From assembly GCA_017887885.1 (NCBI GenBank), contig JAGHHB010000036.1, positions 1 through 33,436 on the forward strand: 33,436 nt of DNA. The letters are read 5' to 3'. A program made the position numbers and the translations under genes. The stretch comes from Bacilli bacterium. Lineage in GTDB: Bacteria > Bacillota_I > Bacilli_A > RF39 > UBA660. The notes beneath the pieces are model-generated. The model made no database searches. It had not been told where the DNA came from and saw only the letters and a list, made by a program, of their open reading frames with translations. This document shows, one piece after another, positions 17,945 to 27,594 of the stretch (its first letter is position 1; every line of letters begins with the position of its first letter).

Positions 17945-18651
17945 TGCAAATATATGGGAAAAGAGTCGCTTTTGAGAGACTACAAAATTATGATCATAGT
18001 ATAAAGAAAATATATTTAAGTGATAAGTTTAACGATAGAGAAATAATGGAGCTTATTAAAGAGAGGCATATTCCAGTAAAAATGTTAAAAAATAACAAGC
18101 TGGATAATATTTGTAATGGTCTCCATCAGGGGATAATATTAGAAGTTGAAGATTTTAAGACATATTCTTTAGAAGAAATAGTACCAAACATTAATAAAGA
18201 TAATCCTCTTATTGTCATGCTTGATCATCTTGAAGATCCGCATAATTTTGGTGCCATTATTAGAAGTTGTGAAGCCTTTGGAGTTGATGCTATTATTATT
18301 CCTAATGATCGTTCAGTAAAGATAACTAGCACGGTTGTTAAAACCTCTGTTGGAACTATTGAAAAAGTGCCTATTATCAATGTAACTAATTTAAATAATG
18401 CTATAAAAAAATTAAAAAATTATGGATATTGGATTATTGGTACTGATATGGAAGGAACCGATTATACGACAATTGATTATAGGACCAAAGTAGTTATAAT
18501 TATAGGAAATGAAGGAAGAGGAATAGGTAGATTAGTTAGTGAAAATTGTGATTATATAGCTAAAATACCAATGAAAGGTACAGTAAATAGTTTGAATGCT
18601 TCTGTTGCTGCAGGAATATTTTTAGCTGAAATAATCAAATCTAGGGGGTAG
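17944..18651 (+). CDS. rlmB: TrmH/SpoU-family rRNA 2'-O-methyltransferase (RlmB)
   Basis: LDHLEDPHNFGAIIRSCEAFGVDAIII, IIGNEGRGI, IPMKGTVNSLNASVAAGIFLAE. Confidence 0.93.
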   Translation: MQIYGKRVAFERLQNYDHSIKKIYLSDKFNDREIMELIKERHIPVKMLKNNKLDNICNGLHQGIILEVEDFKTYSLEEIVPNINKDNPLIVMLDHLEDPHNFGAIIRSCEAFGVDAIIIPNDRSVKITSTVVKTSVGTIEKVPIINVTNLNNAIKKLKNYGYWIIGTDMEGTDYTTIDYRTKVVIIIGNEGRGIGRLVSENCDYIAKIPMKGTVNSLNASVAAGIFLAEIIKSRG

Positions 18652-18653
18652 AT

Positions 18654-19220
18654 ATGAATAACGACTATGAATTAGTATATTTAGCAAAAGAAAATGACGA
18701 AATAGCAATTGATTTACTGTATAAAAAATATTATAAACTCATATATCATATGGTAAAAAAGTATGCTGCTTTTAATTCTCAAAATGAAGATGTATTTTTT
18801 AATGAAGCTAATTTAACTTTTTACAGAGCGGTTATAACTTATAAAGATAGTAATACTTTTGCCACTTATTTAAGTCGATGTTTATATAGTAGTATGTCTA
18901 ATTGTTATAAAGCATTAAATCGTAAGAAGAGTAAGATTTTAAATGAGGCCTTATATATATTGGATGATGATACTGATAATAGCAATATTATTGTAGATCA
19001 TACATATGATCCTCAACGCATATTACTAGAAGAAGAGGCATGTAGAATTTTAAAAGATAAAATTACTGCTGAACTATCTTGGAAAGAAGAATTAGTATTT
19101 GAACTTAAAATACAAAATTATTCTCCTAAAGAGATAGCAGAAATAACGGATAATAACTTAAAAACAGTCTATAATATAATTAAGAGAATTAGAAATAAAA
19201 TTGTCAAATTAGCGTCATAG
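18654..19220 (+). CDS. Sigma-70-family factor, SigH-like (divergent)
   Basis: LVYLAKENDEIAIDLLYKKYYKLIYHMVKKYA (region 2) and LSWKEELVFELKIQNYSPKEIAEITDNNLKTVYNIIKRIRNKI (region 4); position after mrnC-rlmB matches the classical sigH locus. Confidence 0.75.
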   Translation: MNNDYELVYLAKENDEIAIDLLYKKYYKLIYHMVKKYAAFNSQNEDVFFNEANLTFYRAVITYKDSNTFATYLSRCLYSSMSNCYKALNRKKSKILNEALYILDDDTDNSNIIVDHTYDPQRILLEEEACRILKDKITAELSWKEELVFELKIQNYSPKEIAEITDNNLKTVYNIIKRIRNKIVKLAS

Positions 19221-19288
19221 AAGCCTAAAAGTATTTACTTTCGGTGGCCTATAATATATACTATAATTAGATAGAGGAGGGGTAACTT

Positions 19289-19570
19289 ATGTATTCACAT
19301 TTGTCATCTAATTTAAATGAATTAAAAGTTGAACTAATCGAGTTAATTATTGATTCTAACGATACGGGAGAGTTATTTTCTAAACTAGAAGGCTATTTAA
19401 AAGGAACCAAAAAAATTAATAATCCCGGTGGTATTTATGATGTAAATGCTCTTCCTTTAGTGGAAGCTGATAATAAAAAAGAAGAAAGGGAACGAGAAAC
19501 CGCTATCCTTGAGAGAAGTATTACACCGAATCCCTATGCTAATAGTCGCACAGTAACTCCTAATAACTAA
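19289..19570 (+). CDS. Hypothetical small protein, 93 aa
   Basis: RBS GGAGGGG; no known domain. Confidence 0.6.
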   Translation: MYSHLSSNLNELKVELIELIIDSNDTGELFSKLEGYLKGTKKINNPGGIYDVNALPLVEADNKKEERERETAILERSITPNPYANSRTVTPNN

Positions 19571-19660
19571 TATAAAAGGTGCTATAAACAGCATTTTTTT
19601 ATTGTCTATAAGGCTTAAATTATGGTATAATATCCCTGCATAAATGAAGAGGTGATATAA

Positions 19661-22477
19661 GTGGATAAAATAATTATTAAAGGTGCAAGAGAAAATAATC
19701 TAAAAAATATCAATCTTGAAATTCCCAAGAATAAGTTGGTTGTTATGACAGGAGTATCGGGAAGTGGCAAGTCTTCTTTAGCTTTTGATACAATTTATGC
19801 AGAAGGACAAAGAAGATATGTTGAAAGTCTCTCAGCCTATGCTAGACAATTTCTTGATAATACTGGCAAACCCGATGTCGATACGATTGAAGGCCTATCA
19901 CCTAGTATTTCTATCGATCAAAAGACAACTAATAAGAATCCAAGAAGTACTGTTGGAACAGTTACAGAAATATATGATTATTTGAGGTTATTATTTGCAA
20001 GAGTTGGGATACCCTACTGCCCCAATCATAAAATTCCTATAACCTCACAGTCTATTGAGGAAATGACTAATAGGGTTCTTGATTTAGAAGAAGGAACTAA
20101 AATAATGATTTTGGCGCCTGTCATAAAGGGAGAAAAAGGAACTCATAAAGATCTTTTCGAAAAATTAAGAAAAGAAGGTTATATTAGAGTAAAAGTTGAT
20201 AATGAATTAAAGGATTTGGCTTCAGATATCGAACTAGAAAAAAATAAGAAACACAATATTTCGGTTATCATCGATAGACTAATTATTAAAGAAGGAATAA
20301 GAAGTAGATTATATTCATCATTAGAAACAACGGCTATACTAGGACATGGAAAAGTAGTAATTGACATTATTGATAGCGATGAGATACTTTTATCAGAAGA
20401 CTATGCTTGTCCATATTGTGACTATTCATTAGAAGAATTAGAACCAAGAATCTTTTCTTTTAATGCTCCCTATGGTTCATGTGAAGAGTGTAAAGGATTA
20501 GGGATTAAGTATAAAATAGATCTTGATTTAGTAATTCCTGATAAAAACAAATCCATCATAGAAGGGGCTATAAAACCCATAAATTTAGAAGATGAATCTA
20601 GTATAACTTATACTGAACTTACGACAGTAGCGAACTTTTATCATATCGATTTAAATAAACCAATAAAAGATTTAACTAAAGAACAATTAAATATTATTCT
20701 TTATGGTTCTAAAGATTTATTAACTTTCAATTACAAAGCTAAAAATGGGAATACTAGAAGAACTACTAGTTATTACGAAGGGATAATTACTAATCTTGAG
20801 AGAAGATATATCGAAACGAAAAGTACATGGATAAGAGATTGGATTGAGGGATATATGACAGAAATGCCATGTTCTAGTTGTCATGGTTCAAGGTTAAAGT
20901 CTTCCGTTTTAAATGTTCTCATAAACAAAAAAAACATTTATGAAGTGACCTGTATGTCCATAAGTGATTTAAAAGACTTTATATCAAATTTAAAATTAAC
21001 AGAAGAACAGAAAAAGATATCTGAAATAGTAGTAAAAGAAATACTATCACGTTTAGTTTTCCTAAATAATGTTGGTTTGGGATATTTAACATTAGCCCGT
21101 GAAGCTGGTACTTTGTCTGGTGGAGAAAGTCAAAGAATAAGATTAGCAACACAAATTGGTTCCCGTTTAACAGGAGTACTTTATGTTTTAGATGAACCAA
21201 GTATTGGCCTTCATCAGAAAGATAATCAAAAGTTAATAAATTCCTTATTAGAAATGCGCGATTTAGGTAATTCATTAATAGTTGTCGAGCATGATACTGA
21301 TACTATGCTAGCGGCTGACTATTTAATAGATATAGGTCCAGAAGCTGGCGAGAAGGGAGGATATGTCGTTGCACAAGGGACTCCTCAAGAAGTGATGAAT
21401 AATAAAGATAGTATTACAGGTAGATATTTAAAAGGTTTAGAAAAAATAGATATACCTAAATTTCGCCGAAAAGGTAATAAAAAATATCTCGAAATAAAAG
21501 GAGCTAAAGAAAATAATTTGAAAAATATTAATGTCAAAATTCCGTTAGGAACAATGACTTTAATAACCGGCGTGTCAGGAAGTGGCAAGTCAACACTTAT
21601 TAACGAAATTTTATATAAAACTTTAGCTTCAACGATCTATACTTCTAAAGAAAAACCTGGCCAATGTAGGGCTATTTTGGGTCTTGAAAATATCGATAAG
21701 GTTGTTCAAATATCTCAAACGCCAATTGGAAGAACACCGCGAAGTAATCCTGCCACCTATACAGGAGTTTTTGATGATATAAGAGACATTTTTGCTGAAA
21801 CTAAAGAAGCAAAAATAAGAGGCTATGATAAAGGCCGTTTCAGTTTCAATGTAAAAGGAGGTCGGTGCGAAGCATGTTGGGGTGACGGTGTAAAAAAAAT
21901 AGAAATGCATTTTTTACCAGACGTATATGTACCATGTGAGGTATGTAATGGTACAAGATATAACCGAGAGACTCTAGAAATAAAATATAAAGATAAAAAT
22001 ATTTATGATGTACTAAATTTAAGAGTCGATGAAGCAATGACATTTTTTGAAAATCATCCTAAAGTATTAAATAAATTACAAGTACTACATGATGTTGGTT
22101 TGGGATACATAAAGTTAGGACAACCTGCTCCTACTTTATCTGGTGGTGAAGCTGCTCGAGTAAAACTTTCTAAAGAACTCCAGAAAAAGCCTACCAGCAA
22201 GACTGTTTTCATTCTTGATGAACCGACAACTGGTCTCCACCAAGAAGATATTAAAAAACTTCTCGTTATATTAGAAAGAATTGTTGATAATGGCGATACA
22301 GTAATTATAATTGAACATAATTTAGATGTCATTAAGGTTGCTGATTATATAATTGATTTAGGTCCTGAAGGTGGTGATAATGGTGGCCGTGTCGTAGCTA
22401 CTGGTACACCAGAAGAAGTTGCCCAAATAAAAGAATCTTATACCGGACAATTTTTAAAAGAGATTTTAAATATATAA
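19661..22477 (+). CDS. uvrA: Excinuclease ABC subunit A
   Basis: GTG start after GAAGAGGTG; GVSGSGKSSLAFDTIYAEGQRRYVESLSAYARQFL, CxxC Zn fingers, LSGGESQRIRLA, GGRCEACWGDG, LSGGEAARVKL. Confidence 0.97.
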   Translation: MDKIIIKGARENNLKNINLEIPKNKLVVMTGVSGSGKSSLAFDTIYAEGQRRYVESLSAYARQFLDNTGKPDVDTIEGLSPSISIDQKTTNKNPRSTVGTVTEIYDYLRLLFARVGIPYCPNHKIPITSQSIEEMTNRVLDLEEGTKIMILAPVIKGEKGTHKDLFEKLRKEGYIRVKVDNELKDLASDIELEKNKKHNISVIIDRLIIKEGIRSRLYSSLETTAILGHGKVVIDIIDSDEILLSEDYACPYCDYSLEELEPRIFSFNAPYGSCEECKGLGIKYKIDLDLVIPDKNKSIIEGAIKPINLEDESSITYTELTTVANFYHIDLNKPIKDLTKEQLNIILYGSKDLLTFNYKAKNGNTRRTTSYYEGIITNLERRYIETKSTWIRDWIEGYMTEMPCSSCHGSRLKSSVLNVLINKKNIYEVTCMSISDLKDFISNLKLTEEQKKISEIVVKEILSRLVFLNNVGLGYLTLAREAGTLSGGESQRIRLATQIGSRLTGVLYVLDEPSIGLHQKDNQKLINSLLEMRDLGNSLIVVEHDTDTMLAADYLIDIGPEAGEKGGYVVAQGTPQEVMNNKDSITGRYLKGLEKIDIPKFRRKGNKKYLEIKGAKENNLKNINVKIPLGTMTLITGVSGSGKSTLINEILYKTLASTIYTSKEKPGQCRAILGLENIDKVVQISQTPIGRTPRSNPATYTGVFDDIRDIFAETKEAKIRGYDKGRFSFNVKGGRCEACWGDGVKKIEMHFLPDVYVPCEVCNGTRYNRETLEIKYKDKNIYDVLNLRVDEAMTFFENHPKVLNKLQVLHDVGLGYIKLGQPAPTLSGGEAARVKLSKELQKKPTSKTVFILDEPTTGLHQEDIKKLLVILERIVDNGDTVIIIEHNLDVIKVADYIIDLGPEGGDNGGRVVATGTPEEVAQIKESYTGQFLKEILNI

Positions 22478-22496
22478 CTAAGTTTAAATAAATATA

Positions 22497-22532
22497 AAAA
22501 TAGTTTAGTTACATTTGTAACTGAACTATTTT
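22497..22532. terminator. Bidirectional terminator between convergent uvrA and herA-like genes
   Basis: aaaatagtttagttac-attt-gtaactgaactatttt: 16-bp stem with one G-U, A-run and T-run on either side. Confidence 0.8.
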
Positions 22533-24291
22533 AATTGTGAATATACCATGTTTTATTAATATCACAACTTTGACTGAGTGGTTCAGGATCTGGTTTATCT
22601 AAAATAGCAATAGTGGGCATTTTAAAAGCTGTTCCAAACATAATACATGTTCCTGGATGTAAAGTTTTAATTTTATTAGTTAAAGTAATATCTGCACTAG
22701 ATATAATATCCTTAATAAATTGTAAATCTTTAGGATGAAACATTTTAAAGACTAGAAAATTACTACATTGTGATATCGTTGTTTCCGAAAGTTCAGAAGG
22801 TCTTTGTGAAACAATTCCTAAAAGAAGACCATATTTTCTCCCTTCTTTGGTAATTCTTTCAAAAATATTATATCCTAAAATATCTACATCACTATCGTTT
22901 TGAACATATCGATGTGCTTCCTCTAAAACAATATGGAATGGCATAGTAGCTCTTTGATTCAAAGAAACAATATAATCAAAGAATAACTTTGAATAAATTT
23001 TTACAATATTTTTAGCAAATCTATCATCAACATAGTTAATATTAAAATTAATAATTTGAGCTTTGCGGCCATTAGGACAAGTTAACAATAGACTTATGTA
23101 ACCTTCCCTATTAATATATCCATCATAATCAAAATATTTAGCATAGTCACTATTCATTAAATTATTAAATCTGACTTTAAGTACGTTAGCAAGTTCGAAA
23201 GCCGTATCACTATTTAAAGTACCTTCAGAAATAAGTGCAAACTCTAAAGCAATAGAGAAATCTTTCATAGTATATAAGTATTCACCATTAGGTAAAGATA
23301 ACTCAAAATTTGTTAGACATAGACTTTCTAAATATTCAATTACAATTTCGACATCAGAAAATTCACCACTCTGCTCGACAAAAAGACATTGTCTTATTGT
23401 TCTTGTCCATCCCCCTTTTTCAAGTTTAACTTCTAAATTAAGATTAGTAGTATTAAATTTAGTGAGGATAGATACAAATTTATTTCTAATTAAACTAGGA
23501 GCTTTACCAGAAAATAAAACGTCTAGTAAGCAGCGGGCAATAATGTCGTTTTTTTGATTAATAACTTCTTCTTCTTTTCTGGCAAAATAACTGACTAGTT
23601 TTAGCGCCTTTTCAATAACGGGTATTTGCTGTTTAGAAGTAACATTCATGAGTAGACATAAATCATCGACACCTAATAACCAAAATGGAAAAGATAAAAT
23701 TTCATTTTCTGTACTGTTCAAATCAGTTGTATATACTTTATAATTAATATTTTCGTTTACTTCATGGATTCTTGCAAAAGCCTTCTGATATTCACCATAA
23801 GCATCAAATAAAAAAATATTAGAATAAAAAGGAAGCATCTGGCATTGGTAAAAAATACTCTGTAAAATTTTGGCTACAGAATAAGATTTACCACTTCCTG
23901 AATTACCTAGAATGGCAAAGTGATTGGAAAAAAAATTTCCAACATCAAGCTTGATATCATAATTTGGATAAATATATGACTTTCCTAACTTTATTGCATT
24001 AGGAGCATCATTATTTAAGATAATATCGAGAATATTATTATCAATTAAGTGACAGACAGCTTTAAAAGATGGTTTAGTAATATCTCCAAAAAGAAAGTGA
24101 TTATTTTTAATTTCTCCTACTAAAGAGACCTGCATAATACCATTTCCAATAGCAATGACTTCTCCTATATTGACAATATTATTATCTCTAAAAACAACAT
24201 TCTTGCCAATGAGACCATCATAATCATAGATATTGACTTGTAACTGTACTGATACAATATTATCGTTAATTGCAATAATTTTCCCCAACAT
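22531..24291 (-). CDS. HerA-like (DUF87) hexameric ATPase/translocase
   Basis: FAILGNSGSGKSYSVAKIL (Walker A), FHIVLEEAHRYV (Walker B), ITKEGRKYGLLLGIVSQRPSELSETTISQCSNFLVFKM. ATG at 24291 follows AGGTG; the ORF track uses GTG at 24303. Confidence 0.88.
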   Translation of the reverse strand: MLGKIIAINDNIVSVQLQVNIYDYDGLIGKNVVFRDNNIVNIGEVIAIGNGIMQVSLVGEIKNNHFLFGDITKPSFKAVCHLIDNNILDIILNNDAPNAIKLGKSYIYPNYDIKLDVGNFFSNHFAILGNSGSGKSYSVAKILQSIFYQCQMLPFYSNIFLFDAYGEYQKAFARIHEVNENINYKVYTTDLNSTENEILSFPFWLLGVDDLCLLMNVTSKQQIPVIEKALKLVSYFARKEEEVINQKNDIIARCLLDVLFSGKAPSLIRNKFVSILTKFNTTNLNLEVKLEKGGWTRTIRQCLFVEQSGEFSDVEIVIEYLESLCLTNFELSLPNGEYLYTMKDFSIALEFALISEGTLNSDTAFELANVLKVRFNNLMNSDYAKYFDYDGYINREGYISLLLTCPNGRKAQIINFNINYVDDRFAKNIVKIYSKLFFDYIVSLNQRATMPFHIVLEEAHRYVQNDSDVDILGYNIFERITKEGRKYGLLLGIVSQRPSELSETTISQCSNFLVFKMFHPKDLQFIKDIISSADITLTNKIKTLHPGTCIMFGTAFKMPTIAILDKPDPEPLSQSCDINKTWYIHN

Positions 24292-24425
24292 ATTCTTATT
24301 CACCTATTATAATTATAACAAAAAAAAATATAAAAGTATATAATTAAATAAAATTTTATGATATGTAATATTGTTGATTATATTAAAAAAATATGATAGT
24401 ATTGAAAGAGAGGTGGAATATAATT

Positions 24426-24800
24426 ATGATTTGTACAAATTGTGGTTGTAAATTAGAGATAGGGGCTAAATTTTGTTCTCATTGTGGTAAGGAAACGCCT
24501 TTAGTTAAAGATGATAACGTTGGTAAAATAACAATTATTAGAGCCAAAAAAATTTTTGGTTGGGCTATTCCTTTTGAAGTATATATAGATGAAGTAAAAC
24601 TAGGAGTACTAAAAAATAATACCACACTAACTGCTCCTATTAGCTTAAGCGAACATGAGATTAAATTTACAAGTACTGAAAAAGATGTTATCCAAAGAAT
24701 AGCATTAGATACCAATAAGAAAGATGTGACAATCTATATTATTCCTAAAATGGGACTAATTGCCGCTAAACCAGCAATAAAAGAAATAAAATATAATTAA
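24426..24800 (+). CDS. Zinc-ribbon domain protein with C-terminal beta-rich domain
   Basis: MICTNCGCKLEIGAKFCSHCGKE, four-Cys zinc ribbon. ATG at 24426 after GAGAGGTGG; the ORF track start is 24393. Confidence 0.78.
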   Translation: MICTNCGCKLEIGAKFCSHCGKETPLVKDDNVGKITIIRAKKIFGWAIPFEVYIDEVKLGVLKNNTTLTAPISLSEHEIKFTSTEKDVIQRIALDTNKKDVTIYIIPKMGLIAAKPAIKEIKYN

Positions 24801-24838
24801 AACTATAGATACTCTTTCAGTTTATCTATAGTTTTTTC
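24799..24838. terminator. Bidirectional terminator hairpin overlapping the 3' end of the minus-strand gene
   Basis: aaaactatagata ... tatctatagtttttt, 13-bp perfect stem. Confidence 0.7.
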
Positions 24839-25240
24839 TTGAAATTTTAAGAAATCTTTAGCAAGATGTAACTCTCTATCAGAAACCTCTTTTTCATATT
24901 CTTTAATCTTTTTTTCGATATTGATACTTCCCATTGATACCCCTTTTATCAATAAGTCCGCTACTGCACTATCACTATTATCACTTTTTATTTCTTTACC
25001 AATACCCATATTGGCCATCATTTTTTCAATTGTTCCTTTTTCGGATATTTCAGAATTATTATTTTTCAAATACTTTTTAGTTTTACTCTGCCACTCTTTA
25101 TATTCCATTAAAATATTTTCAACAAATCTTTTAATTTTATTATCTTTATCTTTTAAGTAATCGAGTAGTTTTTCTAAAGTATAGGAAGCCATTTCAGCAT
25201 CTTGATAGATATGAAGTACAAGTTCATTAGTTTCTTTCAT
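24803..25240 (-). CDS. Helical-bundle protein, 145 aa, resembling an uncharacterised Clostridia/Bacilli family
   Basis: LVLHIYQDAEMASYTLEKLLDYLKDK...LLIKGVSMGSINIEKKIKEYEKE...LAKDFLKFQEKTIDKLKEYL; RBS AAAGGATG. Confidence 0.6.
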   Translation of the reverse strand: MKETNELVLHIYQDAEMASYTLEKLLDYLKDKDNKIKRFVENILMEYKEWQSKTKKYLKNNNSEISEKGTIEKMMANMGIGKEIKSDNSDSAVADLLIKGVSMGSINIEKKIKEYEKEVSDRELHLAKDFLKFQEKTIDKLKEYL

Positions 25241-25325
25241 AAAATCATCCTTTCTTGTTATATTATGAACAAGTTTTATTTAAAATATGATTAAAATTAT
25301 TTAAAGATGATTTAGAAATAATAGG

Positions 25326-25648
25326 ATGTATATATTATATGATGGAATATTAGATACTACTAATTTATTTGATACCTTTAAAGATAGAATTCTTTTCTCT
25401 TTTTCTAATAATAAGTCATCTTTAAGCAGATTATCGAAAAATACAATTACAGATAAAGAAATTGTCATCAAAAGTAGAGATATCATTCATTTAATTTAAG
25501 ATGAGGATTTTTATGTTATAATAGGATACTATAAAGTGATAAGGTATCAACTGATCTCTATCCTAAAAAATTAAAAGAATATTTTTTAAAATACAGTATA
25601 GATAATTTAAGAACAATGTTTAATAAAGTTAGTAAAGAGGTGATTTAA
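25326..25648 (+). pseudogene. Probable decayed coding sequence upstream of the ABC-F gene
   Basis: Frame MYILYDGILDTTNLFDTFKDRILFSFSNNKSS...SRDIIHLI*, continuing past TAA as DEDFYVIIGYYKV, then +1 shifted into ...STDLYPKKLKEYFLKYSIDNLRTMFNKVSKEVI*. No good RBS at the first ATG. Confidence 0.4.
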
Positions 25649-25649
25649 T

Positions 25650-27275
25650 ATGTTAGAAATTTCTATATCTAATGTTCAAAAAAATTATGGGTTTAAAAGT
25701 GTATTAGATGGTTTTAATCTAGATATAATGTCTGGAGAAAAAATAGGACTAATAGGACCAAACGGATGTGGAAAAACTACGTTATTCAAATTAATAACCA
25801 AAGAAGAAGATGTCGATAGCGGCAATATAAGCATTAGAAAAGGTACAAATGTTAGATTGCTTTCTCAAATGCCACCAATAGTAGATGACAATTGTACTGT
25901 AAAAGATATATTAACTAGAGATTTTAAAATTATATTTGATATTGAAAAGTGCATGAAAGAATTAGAAAAGAAAATGGCAGTTGCTAATCTTGAACAAGTG
26001 GAAGATATTTTAGAAAAATATGGTAAATTACAAAATAGATTTATGGCTTTAAATGGCTACACAATAGATTCTAAAATTAGTGAATTATGTAATAAATTCA
26101 AAATAGGCGAAGATATGCTTAATAGAAGATTTAATACCTTATCAGGCGGAGAAAAAACAATAGTAAATTTAGCATCAATTATGCTATCTAATCCTGATAT
26201 TTTATTACTAGATGAACCCACTAATAATTTAGATATCGATACTTTAGAGTGGTTAGAAACTTATTTAAAGAATTATTCTGGAACGATAGTATTATGTTCT
26301 CACGATAGATATTTTCTAGATAAGGTAGTTTCTAAAATAGTATTAATAGAAAGAGGTAAATCCGAAATTTTTCATGGTAATTATACATATTATTTAAAAG
26401 AAAATGAAAGAAGGATTTTATCAGAATTTGAGCAATATAAAGATCAACAAAAAATGGTAGAGGCTATGAAAAGAAAAATAAAACAATTGCAAGAGTTTGG
26501 CAAACTTGCATATCCTGGTGGAGAATCTTTCTTTAAAAGGGCCGCTAGTATTCAAAAAAGATTAGATAGATTAGAATTATTGGATAAACCGGAAACAGTT
26601 AAAGAAATTCCATTAAACTTTCAGATGAATGATAGGTCCGGTAAGCAGGTTTTAGTAGTTAGAGATTTTAATCTATCTATTGCAGATAGAAAATTATTAA
26701 ATCAGATTTCTTTTGATATTACATTTAAAGATAAAGTTTGTTTAATGGGAAAAAATGGTAGTGGAAAATCGACATTGATTAAATATATCATGAATATGTA
26801 CGCAAACAATTTGGAAGATCAAAATATCAAAATAGGTAGTAATGTATTTATCGGTTATATTCCCCATACAATTACTTTTTAGGATGAAAATGCAACTATT
26901 TTAGATATAGCAAGGAAAAGCTATTATGGTTCAGAAACTCAGTTAAGATCTTCTTTAGCTAAATTTATGTTTAATGGTGAAAATGTTTTTAAAAAAGTTG
27001 GCACACTGTCAGGCGGAGAAAAAGTTCGCTTAAAACTATTTGAATTAATGCAAAAAAATGTTAATTTACTTATTATGGATGAGCCAACCAATCATATTGA
27101 TATTACGACACAAGAAGTTTTAGAAGAAGCTTTGAAAGATTATTTGGGAACTATTTTATTTATTTCGCACGATAGATATTTTATAAATAAAATTGCCCAA
27201 AAAATATTTTATATAGAAGATCAAAGTATTATTGAATATTTAGGAAATTATGACGTTTACCGCCAAAAAAAATAA
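25650..27275 (+). pseudogene. ABC-F subfamily ATPase interrupted by an in-frame TAG at 26880-26882
   Basis: ORFs 25650-26882 and 26967-27275 lie in the same frame; reading through TAG gives ...VFIGYIPHTITF*DENATILDIARKSYYGSETQLRSSLAKFMFNGENVFKKVGTLSGGEK. Two NBDs: GPNGCGKTTLFK/LSGGEKTIVNLA and GKNGSGKSTLIK/LSGGEKVRLKL. Confidence 0.85.
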
Positions 27276-27309
27276 ATATATTTTTTTCATAGCATATTAA
27301 CAATATACA

Positions 27310-27469
27310 TGAAAGATTATAACATAATTAGCCCCACAAGTCATCTTACAACTTCGACAGCTAAATTTCTTATGAAATATTTGTATTTATCAGCCTAATA
27401 GATCCAACCGTATTAAAACTGGAACTAATATTATCAGAATTAGCAATTATGTTTGAAGACAGAACTTAA
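27310..27469 (+). pseudogene. Possible decayed coding remnant downstream of the ABC-F gene
   Basis: MKDYNIISPTSHLTTSTAKFLMKYLYLSA* followed one frame over by IDPTVLKLELILSELAIMFEDRT*; protein-like composition, no intact ORF. Confidence 0.3.
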
Positions 27470-27514
27470 TTTTTTGAAAATTAAGTCATTTGTTATAAAA
27501 TTTTAAATTTAATG

Positions 27515-27543
27515 TTGACAAATTATTTTGTTTTTAATATAAT
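27515..27543 (+). promoter_or_regulatory. Consensus sigma-A promoter of the NAD salvage operon
   Basis: TTGACA (27515-27520), 17-bp spacer, TATAAT (27538-27543). Confidence 0.9.
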
Positions 27544-27594
27544 GTTATTAACAGATGAAACAAATCTGTTTTCTAACAAAATTTGTTATTAACA
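27543..27594 (+). promoter_or_regulatory. Cluster of overlapping palindromes, putative operator or leader structure
   Basis: TGTTATTAACA (27543-27553), AACAGAT-N7-ATCTGTT (27550-27570), AACAAA-A-TTTGTT (27575-27587), TGTTATTAACA (27584-27594). Confidence 0.65.

Noticed and set aside
20979-22332. Several minus-strand ORFs in uvrA
   Set aside because: Antisense to highly conserved UvrA domains; no independent signals.
26880-26882. Alternative genetic code with TAG as sense
   Set aside because: TAG terminates other recognisable genes in the window (for example prkC, rlmB) at expected C-termini, so a global recoding is not supported.
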